NCBI GenBank assembly: GCA_003194525.1
Contig: NBIV01000018.1
Coordinates: 310,001-374,000 of the forward strand
Direction: 5' to 3'
DNA from: Gracilariopsis chorda
Lineage: Eukaryota > Rhodophyta > Florideophyceae > Gracilariales > Gracilariaceae
Length of the DNA stretch: 64,000 nucleotides
Notes under the pieces: generated by a model
The model's input: only the letters and a program-made list of their open reading frames with translations
Database searches by the model: none
Told to the model about the DNA's origin: nothing
In this document: in pieces, positions 10,700-22,236 of the stretch
Layout of the letters: every line of letters starts with the position of its first letter
Numbering within the stretch: the first letter of the stretch is position 1
Program-made: the position numbers and the translations under genes

Positions 10700-11860
10700 T
10701 TGTTCATGACAATTTCTCACAGTAATTGCACGCTCTCCCGCCCGTACCGTCACTGGCCGAAACAGCATCTGAATTGGTGAGAATTCTGTTCACGGTCATT
10801 TTGTGTGGCCCCATTTGAAATGGCTGCGGTGCTGCCGAACAGGGCGCTAGTTACTGCGAAGTGAATCATATCTTCGACACAAGCGACGTTCTGAATTGGT
10901 TTCTTTCCCTTCACCAAATGGTGCTGTGATTGCAAAAACAAAGCGTGAGCGACGATACGCAGTGTGCATCATTTGCCTGCAGCCGTTCGGAATGGCATTT
11001 AACAAAAGGAAACAGGGCGTTGTTCTACATGCATATTTTCACCCATTAACAAAAGAAATAAAAATTGTAAATGTATCTGAACATGGACATGGGTTTTTGG
11101 CACTGCGCCGGGAAAAGAAATAAAAATAAGTCATGTTTACTGAGCGAAAATTTAAAAACGAATCTGGTAGAAAGATTCCGAAGTGTCTCCGGGTCGCTCA
11201 AAGAGCGACCCCAAAATCGTGGACAATGGACAAGATGGATTTTTGTCCATGTCCATATGTAGAAAGGGCCTTAGGCTAAGAAAACCTCTCCAAAAAAGAA
11301 AGTTGTTCGCAAAGATGGGGTAGAAAGCTACCTTTGGAGCTTTAGGCGCCATAAAGCAGCAAGTGTCAACGCATAATCATAGTACGCGTCAAAGATGGGG
11401 AGCGTGATTGCGATATGTATAAACCTTGACAAGGCTTGCAAGCTTATCCGAGCGTTTGCTTTCGCAGGGTGCGATCCAACGTCTGTACACATCAAAGTAA
11501 AGAAAAAGGTACGCACATCCACCTGTTCGAGAGGCGTGTGTACGAAGGTACCTCTCTTACCACTTTGAGAAAATCAAAAGCGAGAAACAGCTGTATAGTT
11601 GTGTTTCCATCACATTCTTGTGTGCAAGGACGCACACCACATTGTGAAGGGGAAGAAGAACGACAACTGCACGAGTGCGTTTCGGTGGAAGAATGTAGAA
11701 ACAAAACGGCAGTGAGAAATGAAAAGCAACTGTTCTGCTCCCGACGTTGTGCTTTGATGAGTGTGCTGCAGCTCTTGCAACCGATTTGGAATGACTTGTT
11801 GTGTACCCCATAGATGGCGGACACCGGTAAATGTGTGCGAGAGGCACACCTTCGTTCACG
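10700..11860. other. Unit-A-specific stretch, no supported gene
   Basis: About 1 kb between conserved blocks has no counterpart in unit B, where the matching interval is only about 190 bp. It is AT-richer than its surroundings. It contains a short perfect hairpin (8-bp arms gggtcgct/agcgaccc near 11,189-11,209). Two roughly inverted 12-13 bp words (near 11,080 and 11,245, catggacatg type) may be the edges of an inserted element, but I could not define ends or a target duplication. Confidence 0.25.
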
Positions 11861-12998
11861 GCAGAGTTGATGTTCATGGCAATCAGGGGGAAGGTGGGAT
11901 GGATGCGCAATGGCATTTTCGTCGTCGGGACTAAGGCGCGACAACATGGGTTAAAGACAATACGTCAAACGTCAGAACGAAACGTCAAGAGTACATAAAA
12001 GACAGAATTCAACCTCAAATGGTGAGTCGATAATGGCTCAAAACGTGTGTTGCACATGGCGGGTGTGGGGTTTTGATAGGGCTTTTGCATTTGCAGATGA
12101 AAATCGTACGTCGCACTCACGTTTGTAGCAGCTGCGTAGACGTGGAAGGGGCTACGGGTGATACAGTGCATGGAGGGTAAGAAGGGGTGCATTATCTACA
12201 GCAGGGCTGTAATGAAGGATGTGAGGGGGGGGGAGCGCACTTGTTTGAAATGCGGCAACTGAATGAATTTTGGTTTGCGTATCGAGGTTCGAACGCGCGA
12301 TGGGAAAACACGGCGAAGAAAGGAGGGGGAGGTGTGGCGAGCTTGACTTGGCCTTTCAAGGGTGGAATATGGTTTCACAGGTATGCCACGTCTTAGGAGT
12401 TGCACAAGAAAAGGGAGCAAGTTGGGACGTCTTTGCAAGTCGAGCTGCGTGTGATGCAGCTGCTCACGAAACGGCGAATGGGGGCGGTGGGGATGTCTGT
12501 GATTCCACACATGAGCGCGGGAGGAGGAACAAGTTACTGTTCGGGAGTGCGGTTGTATGGTGGTAATGGATGTTTCATGTGAAGGGGGCGAAGAAGATAT
12601 ATGGTACTATGATGGGGACAGAATGCAACGCAGCAAGCGTAACATATGAATAGTAATGTCTATAATGAGCTGTTTTTTGAGAAACATGAGCGCGGCTTTG
12701 AGAGGATTCACAGTAAGTACAAGCTGTAGCGCAGATGGAGTGTTGATATACGCAGAGAGCAAAACGGTTCATGTCGAAGAATGTGAAAGCGGTTACCAAC
12801 AGTAAGACTGCATGCATGTATTGTGGAACACGGCGGAGAAAATGAACGGTTGGGAGCTAAAGCACGAGTCAACGGTGGACGTCACTCGAGCATGTAACTC
12901 AACAAGCGGACGAGGCAGATAGCTGAAGGGCAGACAGGGCGAGAGCAGGGGCTTGAAAGCGGTAGATTCGACCAAGTACGTACTCATACAAGCGCAAG

Positions 12999-13541
12999 TC
13001 AAATACCGCCTCTCGACGGAATGTTCGGCGGAAGCACGATGAGCGGCGGGGGCGGAGGCAAGGGAAGAGGAGGTATGTGTGGCGCTTGTGAAGGGCATGG
13101 CGGAAGCACGATAGGCGGCGGGGACGGAGGCAGGGGAAGGAGAGGTATGTGCGGCGCTTGCGGAGGGTTAGTTTCATGTGGAGGAGGATTATTTGGTGTG
13201 GAAGGCGGAGTTGCGTGGGCCATGTCGGGTTGGAAAGCAGCAGGGGCGAAAGGGCTGAAATGAGGAGCGCATCAAAGTTTGAGGTGCAAAATGGAGGTGG
13301 GGGCGGGTGCGACGAAGCGGAAGGTTGAGGTTGGCCGTGAGGAAAGTCGGGTACGATGGGAGTTTGGAGGGGAGTAGAGAGCGTTTGCGACGAGGGCAAA
13401 CATTGAGGTTGGCCGTGAGGAAATTCGGGTACGGTGGCACTTGCGGCGAGATAGGCGGGGGTTGTGGGACAAGGGTGGCGATTTTATACGCACGGGTGGA
13501 CGGGTTAGTGAAAGTGGCACGATGTTGATAATACTCTTCAC
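12999..13541 (-). other. Proline-rich low-complexity frames, unit A copy
   Basis: Minus-strand frames at 12,999-13,223 and 13,272-13,541 are proline-rich (IPLLPLPP and IVLPP repeats) and match 27,684-28,255 in unit B. The peptide MAHATPPSTP of unit A corresponds to MAYATPPPTP in unit B. The frames are built from minisatellite units whose length is a multiple of three, so several frames stay open together. An extensin-like or other cell-wall protein is conceivable but unsupported: no signal peptide or anchor was identified. Confidence 0.25.
13027..13170 (+). repeat. 72-bp minisatellite, two copies
   Basis: GGCGGAAGCACGAT begins at 13,027 and again at 13,099, giving a 72-bp period (24 codons). 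The copies are similar but not identical. The same sequence type appears once in unit B near 27,751-27,830. Confidence 0.7.
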
Positions 13542-14084
13542 GACTTATGGACATGGTGACGTTTGTATCATATGGCATGCCGCTGATTACCCGCGTAGCG
13601 AAACGCAGCGCAAAGCGAGAGAAGCAAGCACGCGCACAACACGCGCGGGTCACAATTTTGCTTATTGTCACAGGCGCTGATGCTGGCTCACATGACGCGA
13701 CTCGCGAGAGTGTAGCGCGGTTGGATTTCACTCCCTCTCCCTGGGAGGCCATTTCTTTGTTGACTCCAGTTGGTTTCATCTTGAAACTTTCAAGGGGACT
13801 GTATTCCACGTTCCAACTGGTGTCCAGCGTAACTCCATCCACAGAGACAAGAGCACCCCCGTCGCCGGCCCTCAGTATGTCTACGCTTCAGTCGCGAGAC
13901 GCACTGTTCCACACTCCCACTCTCTGCAGCCAATGACAAAGCAGTTGTGTTGTGGAACGTCCATTCCACTTTTGCATCGCCAGCACAGACGAAACGAGCT
14001 GTGTACTTCTCCCCTATTCTCTGCACTTCACTTACAAACTGCCCCACTTCAACTTTCTTTTAAACCGCTTACTGACTCTTTAAA

Positions 14085-14545
14085 ACTGTGGTGGTTGATA
14101 TAATTGCACCAGCTGCGACTATCATCAGTCCACACCGGACATGTGGTCATAGTCGTTTTGACAATGACAGGTTATGAGTCCAGATATTCCTGGGGTACAG
14201 GGTTCGATTCCCTCCAGTGCGGCTGCCACTGCACTTGCACACGATGCTTACCATTTCCACCATTCTTCACACTCCACCCTCGTAGTCCAGGAGCACTACC
14301 GCGGATGAGGGGCACTGTGGTGGTTGATATACGTGTATCAGCTGCGACTATCGTCAGTTCACACTGGAAATGTCGCGTAGTTGTTTTGACCATGAAACTA
14401 TTCCCACCATTCTTCACACTCCACCTCCGTAGTCCAATGGCACTACCGCGGGTGAGAGGCACTGTGGTGGTTGATATACGTGTAGCAGCTGCGACAATAA
14501 TCAGTTCACATCGGACATGTGGCCAAGTCGTTTTGACTATGACAA
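14085..14545 (+). repeat. Threefold repeat with TGTGGTGGTTGATAT core
   Basis: An approximately 85-bp block beginning ACTGTGGTGGTTGATAT starts at 14,085, 14,314 and 14,461. Copies 1-2 and 2-3 are linked by a shared spacer (cattcttcacactccacc). Copy 1 carries about 82 bp of extra sequence (about 14,168-14,250) that includes GGTTCGATTCC, a perfect match to the pol III B-box consensus. No tRNA cloverleaf could be drawn from it. The repeat has no evident counterpart in unit B. Confidence 0.65.
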
Positions 14546-14910
14546 AAACCAAAAAACATGTTGCCACATGATCCTATTGTATTTCAAGGTACTATACTGC
14601 AGTCACTTATAATTAACATTACACACAACCCACGGCCAGACATCTGTCCCTCACCTCACCTGACTGTTGAACAAACTTAATCCCACATAACCGTAACCAC
14701 CGTATCTAAGGGCCATTCTATGACTTTTCTAATCTGTGAAAGGTTAACTCTGGATTAAAAAACATTTTGATTTCTGTGGATTTTTGTTGTGTAAATGCAA
14801 GAAAAGCAAAAACAACCCCAGAATCGCCTACGCACGCGAGACTTCCGCTATTCACCCGTTCTAAGCTTGAAGATGCTGCCCTTCTGCAGTATTTATTTTG
14901 AACAGCCTCT

Positions 14911-15873
14911 GTGCATCGCGCTGACTCTGACCGATTACCGCAGCCGCCACGTAACGCCAGTAATGATACAATGAACGCCTTACCTAGCGACTTTGGTTCA
15001 GGCATTAAGCGCGTTACCTCCAAAAATTTATTCAGAGTACGAAGCACAAATGTTCCCAGAAATGATTCACTTGCGTGTGCAGCTACCCCACCAGCCGCCG
15101 CTCAATTTGGCTTGCGTTTTACTTTTCAGTTATATCAATCTTACGATCATACTGAAAAATTCTCGACGTTGTTTGCGGATAATGTTAATGTAAACGCTAA
15201 AGAATTTCTGGGAGACGTTTACGCCAATTATCTTAGCCCAGTCTTTGATAGAAGTATATGGTATGCAACTCAGTTGCTTTTGCCTTTCCGGGTGTGGCAG
15301 GCGGCTAGACCTGGCTTGTATCGTCGCAGCTCCATTGATGACTTTTGGAAGCTCAATACTCTTGGTATGGGTGTCTGTTCAGAAGTGCGTCTTGGTGAAT
15401 CCATTAACGATTTTTCTGTTCGTGCCACTATTAAGATTGTTTCCAAAAGCGCTCCAGATTTGTTCTGCTCACAGTCTGGTGATTGTCGCAAGGTTCCCGC
15501 CTTTCATTCCATGCAGAGCCACTTCAGTCTTTTTCAGTGTTTGAGAATTTATAAGGATGAACGGTCCATTTATATCGTCATGGATTTGCTTACAGGCGGA
15601 AAAATGCTGCGTAGACTTACTAACAGAGAGGGTTATTATCCCCGATACTGCAAAAATGATATTGTTACTGTTGCGTGCTCGTTGGTGCGCACACTCATTG
15701 ATCTCCATCTTCATCGTATTGCCCATCGCAATGTCAAACCGGAGATAATTTTCTATATTTCTGAAAGCATAGACGCCACTGTGAAGCTCACTGACTTTGG
15801 CATCGCACATACCAATGCTCACAACGTGACCGAGACAGACCTGGTTTGCACCCCGCAGTATATTGCCGAGTAA
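14911..15873 (+). pseudogene. CaMK-type protein-kinase-like ORF, catalytically altered and truncated
   Basis: An uninterrupted 320-codon frame. From about residue 147 it reads as the N-lobe and start of the C-lobe of a CaMK-type kinase: glycine loop LGMGVCSEV, lysine motif ATIKIV, hinge IYIVMDLLTGG, catalytic loop AHRNVKPE, then KLTDFGIAH and CTPQYIAE, where it stops. The catalytic Asp of the usual HRDLKPEN is Asn (HRN), the helix-C region is disordered, and everything after the activation segment is missing. Residues 1-146 have no recognised domain. It lies in sequence present only in unit A and is AT-richer than the active genes. Most likely a pseudogene. A short expressed pseudokinase is possible because the frame has stayed open. 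Confidence 0.6.
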
Positions 15874-18700
15874 AAAGATACCTCAAAAAGCTTTAATATA
15901 TATTATTAAATATCCTATACTAACAGATAAAACAACTCAAATGATTGAAGAAAATCAGTATTGTTTTGCTGTGGAAGTCAATCCCTTGACATGCTCCTAC
16001 GGCAGCTCTGTCGTTGCCCGGGAGAACACCTCGGTTCATCAAACGATTCATACATAATAGCATTGTGCTCGTCCTTAAACGTATCGCAACGCCTTTGTTA
16101 AACGAGAAATAAGCGCTTCTCGGGTACTAAATTGGAGCGTCAGAACTGTTTCTGCTAGAATATGTGTGACAGGTTTATGGACGGATTTCACCCGTGGCCA
16201 GTTATCCCTTGCAGTTATAGCTTTTCTTCGCAAACTTGGATAAGATGATGATGGCCCGCAGCCCTTCTGCAATGACATTGAAGACGAATAAACTTGCAGG
16301 TTGAATACTTATTGCAAGCATTGCAAATCATTACAGGCGTTGCGCTTAAAACGCAATGCTGCTCAATGTAAACGTCACATGGCACCCTCTGCCTGTCCAA
16401 GCTGAATTGGAGGTTTGTCTATTGTTCCCTGCAGAAGATTCCTTTCATCTTCTGTATTCGCTTTTGCATGCATCTGCTTCGCTTCACGCAACGCCTGCAA
16501 AGTTGATCTAGTAGCCCGTGTTGCCGCATCCATTTTTTCAAACGAGCATTTTCTCTTTTCTGACCGCTTACAATCGTTACCCGCGTTTTCTTCGTTAGAA
16601 CACAGAGTGCATATAATACTTTCTACTTCAATGATATTCACCTCCCGCAAATCTGCCTTACATCGTTTTGGAAGATGACGCAAACCCTGGCGTCAACCGT
16701 ACCCATACGGAGACACACCATCACCGACTCCCGCTTCTCTTCGCACATCTGCGCTCAGCACAGGAGTAGCCAATGGTTGCAGAATACGATTCAATTGTAA
16801 GTAACAGTATGTGTACATAATTGTACTGCAATGCCCGAGAGCGGGAGTGCATCCAAAGAAGTTCGGGATCTTTCCTAGTTAGAGGTGAGCCCAGTTAGGT
16901 AGAGCCCTCTCAGGAGTGGCACGACTATGTTGGGTTGTAAGGCCGAGGCCACCCGTCGCGACTTGGGCAGGGAGGTTGAGGCAAGAATTGGATATCCGCA
17001 GGAGCAGTGTATGGATTGATCGTCCTCTAGAGAGGTGAGGTTTTCACGTTAGTGGCACGCGCGAACAATAGCCATAGGTAGCGGGAAAGCCACCCTGTAA
17101 TAGGAAAAATAAGGAGGAGCTGAATCACGATTGTCGTGACGAAGACTAAAGGCAATGCCGGTAAATAAACCTTGTACAAAGCAAACACCAAGACAACTGG
17201 AATAACAATCCGAATACTCAGGTCTTTTAGATAGGCAAGGGGGCTAGACTTCCAGTGCGTGACGGGGCTTCCCTCCAAAAAGGCGTAGAGAACACGCAAA
17301 GTTGGTGAGGTCTAGAGGCAATAGGTTAGCGTCCCTCATTGGGGAATTTTTACTGGTGTGAGGGCAACTCTCCTGCTCACTAAGTACTAACCATCCCAGA
17401 AATGGGTGTAAATATAAAAAAATAGAATTAAATAAATACTCCACTTTGGTGGTTCACGCCCACTACTGTGGCCAACCGCCAACTGACTTTTCTGTGTCCT
17501 AGGTGTCAAATCCACTATTATTCGTCGTAATTCATGCAATAAATACATTACCAAAACATTCGGGAAATCAACCAAGTACCAAAAATCCCTCTCTGAGCGC
17601 ATTGCACTTCAATAATTTATGATTAGCCCTCAGAAACGCTCGTTAATTCATCTAGTTCTCCTTTTTCTGATGCTTCAAAACGAGAACCACATGTTCCGTA
17701 GAAAATTTTGAACTCTACAAACTTCCGCTTCAACAGTCTACCATCCCGTATATGTGGTCGTTTTATTGGTTCAATTGCTATGAACTTCTCCCTAGAGAAC
17801 GGTGTTTGCATTTGGTTCGAACCGTTCATCATTGAAAAGCGGTGCAATCGTAAAAGACCATTAGTAATCGTGTTGCCGATCCAGTTGATCCCAAAACATG
17901 CGTTGCATCAATCTTTGTCTCATAGCTGGTATTCGAACATCTCTGTTTACATGAAGTAAACGAAAATACTTTTACTGCGTCAAATGCAGTGCTTTTGTCA
18001 CCATTTTGAGTTGAACTTTGTTCTTGAGACATATTATATGAAGAATCTACAGCTATAACACCATTCATAATTATTTTTATGTCTCCTCCAACGTATTTAA
18101 TTACTTCGTTGCCATTTTCTCCGCCTACAATTCTCACCGTAGTTGAAGCACATTCATGGGTCATTATTGTTGTGGTTAGAATTAAAGTGGTCAGCACTCA
18201 TTTTTCTAATCTGCTGCATAATAATCGATATTTGAACAATCTCATGTTCTACCAAAAGTTATTTGGCTGAAAGGCGAGCGTTCTGTGCGCTTATTATCTT
18301 GAACTCTTTAAGAATTGTTTTTCATTTCTAAATATCAAGTGAAGCGGTATTGATCAAAAATTTAGCTCTTTAGACTGTTTTGGGCGCTTGAATTGTGTCT
18401 GATTGGGTTGCAGCATGTTCGCTAGTCGATAATCTCTTTAATTTGGAAGAAGAGTTATGCTTCTCGTGGTGGTGTGATGTATTCAAGCCAATGACGTAAA
18501 CTGCGGCTGTGTCCATCTTCTTGTAAAATTTGATTGGAAGGACGTCACTCAACAAGCGAGGGTATGCAGATGAGTTGAGGTGTTGCTCACGTGACTGCGG
18601 AAATTTGTGGATTGCAGACGGAAACGAAATTTGGGAAGCATGTTTTGCAACGTGCTGTCGTTTTATGGGAAGTCTTCAGACTTTGCGTTCAGAGTTTCCG
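15874..18700. other. AT-rich stretch, no confident gene
   Basis: Short frames only. On the minus strand, 16,375-16,683 encodes 102 residues rich in Lys, Glu and Ala (helical, unknown). 17,027-17,299 encodes a hydrophobic 90-residue peptide, listed separately. A G-rich stretch at 16,840-17,030 looked like a structured RNA but matches no RNA family that I recognise. Confidence 0.25.
17027..17299 (-). CDS. Possible small membrane protein (hypothetical)
   Basis: A 90-codon frame with two adjoining hydrophobic stretches, about residues 28-47 (IVIPVVLVFALYKVYL) and 50-70 (LVFVTTIVIQLLLIF), separated by a short turn. This would give a helical hairpin in a membrane. No family is recognised and no neighbour suggests a role. 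It may be a fragment of a larger decayed membrane-protein gene or a chance frame. Confidence 0.22.
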   Translation of the reverse strand: MRVLYAFLEGSPVTHWKSSPLAYLKDLSIRIVIPVVLVFALYKVYLPALPLVFVTTIVIQLLLIFPITGWLSRYLWLLFARATNVKTSPL

Positions 18701-18869
18701 CGTAAAAAAAAGTCATAGAACGGCCCTAAGTCTTCCCCAACAACTTTATCAACATCCATCAAATCAATATCCACGTTTTTTCTATGCAATTCCAAGGGTC
18801 CATTCACACCCTTCCAACGAATAAAGTTCATTGAATATACCCACCAGGTGATGCAAACGTTTCGCATCA

Positions 18870-19010
18870 TCCCCTTAACTGCTCCGCCACAACCAAAAGG
18901 TCCTCGCTGCTGCCTTTTCTTGTTCACTAACCTTATCATCCCAGAAGGCGTCGTGTAACGTACGTATAAACCATGCAATCGCCACACGTTGCCGTCTTCC
19001 CCGACCAATA
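18870..19010 (-). pseudogene. Relic of ABC transporter NBD2, unit A
   Basis: On the minus strand the sequence reads RRQRVAIAWFIR in a broken frame, matching the signature region of the intact ABC gene (SGGQRQRVAIARSLIR). The same relic, better preserved, lies at 31,214-31,483 in unit B. It is therefore older than the duplication of the two units. Confidence 0.6.
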
Positions 19011-19389
19011 ACCCCCCCTTCTCCCACCAATTTCTATGCTCATTGGAGCCAATTGTGACATCACCTGTGTGTAATGTAATGTATAAACTTGATGTGCACC
19101 TTTAGAAATGCTTTTAGCCCTAAATCCGACACTTCAATCAGTGTTATTCTAATAAGAACTTGAGTGTCAGTTCCGTGCTTTTGTAATAGAGGAGCCCTTT
19201 TTCTTTGGTCCCAAGCAGTGCATGCTGTGGATCCGTGGCCAACGAAAATTTTGGCCTTTCTTAAAAGAGATATAACATCTCCAAGTAAGCAGTTTTTGCA
19301 GGGATTTCGTAATTAGGCATCGCGAGCTCATACTAACAAGAGAAAAAGTAGAAAGTGCTTTCAAGCAACAAACACGTATGTCAATATAT

Positions 19390-19573
19390 CAGGGGCGTAT
19401 TCGTGACTAACTATTTTGCAACATGACGTAGTCATTAGTCAATACGTTTCCAAAATTGGAAGTCAAAAACCTTCAATAATAATCAAAAAAAAGGATGATG
19501 ACTACTTCTTTTCCCGAGATAGTCAGTCACATTCCCCATTATGGCAAAATAGTCAGTCACAAATACGCCCCTG
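19390..19573. mobile_element. hAT-like MITE, 184 bp, with 8-bp target duplication
   Basis: The terminal inverted repeats begin CAGGGGCGTATT and extend about 30 bp with 2 mismatches. The element is flanked by a perfect 8-bp duplication CAATATAT (19,382-19,389 and 19,574-19,581). CAGGG ends and an 8-bp duplication are hallmarks of hAT DNA transposons. There is no coding capacity, so it is non-autonomous. Unit B has the same flanks joined without the element (near 31,720-31,735), which is an empty site. The insertion therefore came after the unit duplication. Confidence 0.88.
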
Positions 19574-19905
19574 CAATATATATGAAAGTGAATGGGGCTT
19601 TTGCAAAACGCGTATCTACGAATGGCAAATGCTCTCGTTTTTCATACCTTTGCGGAAAGTCACCCTAAACGTCATTACGGATGCACAGTGTTCCACTATA
19701 ATATGATAGTATCATGAAATGGTCCGAAGGGCAATTTCATAGCCCAGAAACCTTCCATTTCTCAACATGTTTCAAAGCGTCGAGTTCTGGATGTCACTCG
19801 CCCGCATATCAATAGCTGATAAGAGTCTACCTAACACGCGGTTGTATGGCATCCAGAATCTCATCCCAGGAGCTAAATGTTGAATTCATTTACATGAAAC
19901 ACTCG

Positions 19906-19965
19906 TGTACGTCCGTCAACTGATGTCGCACTAGTTCAGTGTACTCGCCATTTCTTCTCGAAGGG
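19906..19965 (-). pseudogene. Truncated C-terminus of the ABC transporter at the end of unit A
   Basis: On the minus strand the peptide YTELVRHQLTDV matches the last residues of the intact transporter (YAELVRHQLTDV, near 32,084-32,120). The flanking 3' sequence also matches (GTATGGCATCCAG block at about 19,840-19,900 and 32,020-32,080). Similarity stops abruptly near 19,965, and unrelated sequence leading into unit B follows. This is the expected junction of a tandem duplication whose breakpoint fell inside the ABC gene. Confidence 0.75.
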
Positions 19966-20340
19966 AAGAAATGGAGAGCACAGTTTCTGTACAAGTACAG
20001 TTCTGGAAGAGCTGTTTTCAGTTTTTGGCGAATCAGTAAGGGACATGCGATTGCAAGCATACCACAGCATGAGGACTTGTGTTTTATCTGAGGGCAAAAA
20101 TGCTACCGAAGGGACCCAGAGGTACACTGAAGGATACTACAGGATACTGAGTGTTGTGTTGAGTTCAATGAACAAGGGAGCATTTCAGAGCGCAAAAGTC
20201 ACTTTGACCTCCCTCACATTAAGATATACCTCCAAGAGACTCGAGTCTAACAGGACGTGTGAGAGTCCCCACGTTGACCGCAACTTGAAATGCGATATAA
20301 AGCCCCAGGAGAGAAGCAGGTTTGTGCGAACGTTTGTGTT
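19966..20340. other. Junction region between units A and B
   Basis: No gene is visible. This sequence should correspond to whatever lies to the left of unit A, outside the window, so the junction cannot be fully tested here. Confidence 0.35.
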
Positions 20341-20559
20341 CTGGTTCAAGCATGAGAAAGAAATCCGTTTCCATGTCAAATGCATTGCGTTTTGAGATAT
20401 AATTTATGCTAACTCGTGCGTTTCGTGAATGGAAACGTCTGCTCTTAGGTATTCCCATCTAATCCAAATTTCTTCGGAAGAATTTGCTCTAACGGTTAAA
20501 GTCATGAAAAGATTCAAATTTGGACTCGTACTCGCTTTTTTCAGATTGAAGGTACTGGA

Positions 20560-21290
20560 TGCAAGCAAGCCCACAGTTGAAGCGTGGTAGTCGGGCATCA
20601 TCCACAACCACAATAGAAGAAGACAAAGGAACCCATGAAGCCACGAGGGGCTGGACAATGAATCTATCGTGTCTCGCACTTCATTTCTTGACATATGGTT
20701 TTGCGCAAGATACGGTGGTTATCGCTGTAGATGCGCAGATCTGCTACGTTTGGTACTTGGAAGAGAACAAACACGAAGGGGTGCAGGTGGACCAACTGTT
20801 GGAGTTGCTTGTTCGAAGTTTATGCTTCCACCTCGCCGTAGAATCTCGTGACCCCCATTTCCTTCGTGCCACTCGTAGATATCTCATGAACTTCACTTGC
20901 TCTTCGTAAGGAGAAAACTTGTCAAGATACGTATCTAATGCGAATAGAAACAGTCTCAAATGCGAGCGTTGTATGAAGGCAGGCCTTTTACCGTTCTGTA
21001 TTGGAGTTTCCAAGTGGTGACTACTAACGAGGTAAAGCCCTGATTGAGTCGTGAGATGATTATATGTAGACCCAAGCCGGGCTTGGCAAGAGTCGTATCG
21101 AGCGCAAGGCCGCACACTTTCCAGTCCCAGATTGATGTGTGGAGTGGAGTCAGTTTGAGTACGGATGCAGTTTTGCTGCAGCACGTTTCCCTACTACGGT
21201 TCAGGGATAGAGTATGAAGGATTAAGCTGCGTATTCTACATAATTCAAGGCGTATAGATACTAACCACTGTACGTACAAACATGTCACGC
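20560..21290 (-). pseudogene. Relic of an unknown minus-strand gene in unit B
   Basis: Counterpart of 5870-6530. Short open pieces (20,744-21,184 and 20,956-21,288) carry SPYEEQVKFMRY and SRETCCSKTA, but in different frames. No full frame survives and no family is recognised. Confidence 0.3.
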
Positions 21291-21571
21291 AGGGTGCACT
21301 TTACTTTACAGGCGGGCACACTCAATGACCAAAAGTGATAGAACGTGTCGGCGCCCGGCCCAATGGACGCAAGAACATTTATGACAAATGCAGCAGTATA
21401 ATATCGACAGGAGTGCCTCTAATTCCGAGGCAACAGCATTATGGTCTAGGATGGAGACGACTTATCATCTACTCGATTGCTGAGTTCCCCAATCGCATCT
21501 CTGTTTGGCTTCGTCGTCTTCGCAAATAGGAGCTTGATGAAAAAAAACAAGGGCAGGGTGACAGCGATCCA

Positions 21572-22138
21572 TTAACATATATAGTATCTCAGATCGGGTG
21601 TGGCGGTACAAGTAGGACCAGTTTCGCAAGACGGCTTTCCTCTCCCGAGTAGCAGTATCGAAAGAGAAGATTGCGCTTGTGGGGGTGTGACGGAAAGGGT
21701 GGATCGCGAGGGGCAGTAGAGAACACGAGCATGCAGCCTACTGGTGTGGCCCAGTAGATTCGATATTCGGGGGAAGGGTAAGGGGCGGTGGAGAGGGCGG
21801 GTGAGGAAGAGGACGAATGGATGGCGCAGGCGGCGGAGTGCTGCTGTTCGGAAGGTGACGAGGGGTAGAATATCCCGTCTTGATCTCCATGGCTGATTCA
21901 AGTGGGGCTGAAGATGAATTAACGGGGTGTCTTTGTGGATGGACTGGGGCTTGATGATGAGGTGGGGAGGTAGACGATGGCGGTGGGCAGACGCTCCTGT
22001 CTGAGGCGGGACGGATGGTTCTTTTAAGTTGAGGGAAAAGAGAGTATGAAGTTTTACGAGAAAGGAACATGAAACTGGTGGAGGCTTGCCATGTCCATCT
22101 GGTAGCAAGTTAGCAAATCGATTCCTCATCAGCGCCAC
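21572..22138 (-). other. Proline-rich minus-strand open frames, unit B copy
   Basis: Two overlapping frames, 188 and 110 codons (21,572-22,138 and 21,738-22,070), are proline- and serine-rich. They are the counterpart of 6828-7599. Because two frames are open over the same bases, low-complexity pyrimidine-rich sequence explains them at least as well as selection does. Confidence 0.2.
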
Positions 22139-22236
22139 TCAAAACTGAGTCGTGAGTTATGTCGGCTCCTTTGAAAGCAGATGGTCGGATCATTGCTGTA
22201 CCTTGCAGTACGAAAAGTTTCGGTGTGAGTGTGCGC

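Larger units (their letters stand above)
5820..19965. repeat. Segmental duplication unit A (interrupted by later insertions)
   Basis: Ordered blocks match unit B: about 5824-6530 with 20,550-21,290; 6725-7230 with 21,580-22,060; 9960-10,690 with 25,450-26,280; 11,860-13,550 with 26,600-28,260; 18,870-19,960 with 31,220-32,140. Order and orientation are kept throughout. Identity looks like roughly 65-80 percent in the best blocks, so the duplication is old. Unit A has extra sequence at 10,800-11,815, 14,085-18,700 and 19,390-19,581. Its right end holds a fragment of the ABC transporter C-terminus, as expected if the right breakpoint fell inside that gene. All alignments were made by eye. Confidence 0.75.

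Noticed and set aside
14140-14240. Possible tRNA gene around GGTTCGATTCC on the plus strand
   Set aside because: The T arm forms only 4 of 5 pairs, no 5' acceptor strand pairs with the 3' side, and no A box lies at the right distance.
16840-17030. G-rich stretch resembling 5S or SRP RNA in texture
   Set aside because: No conserved 5S boxes and no SRP S-domain tetraloop motif. I could not assign it to any RNA family.
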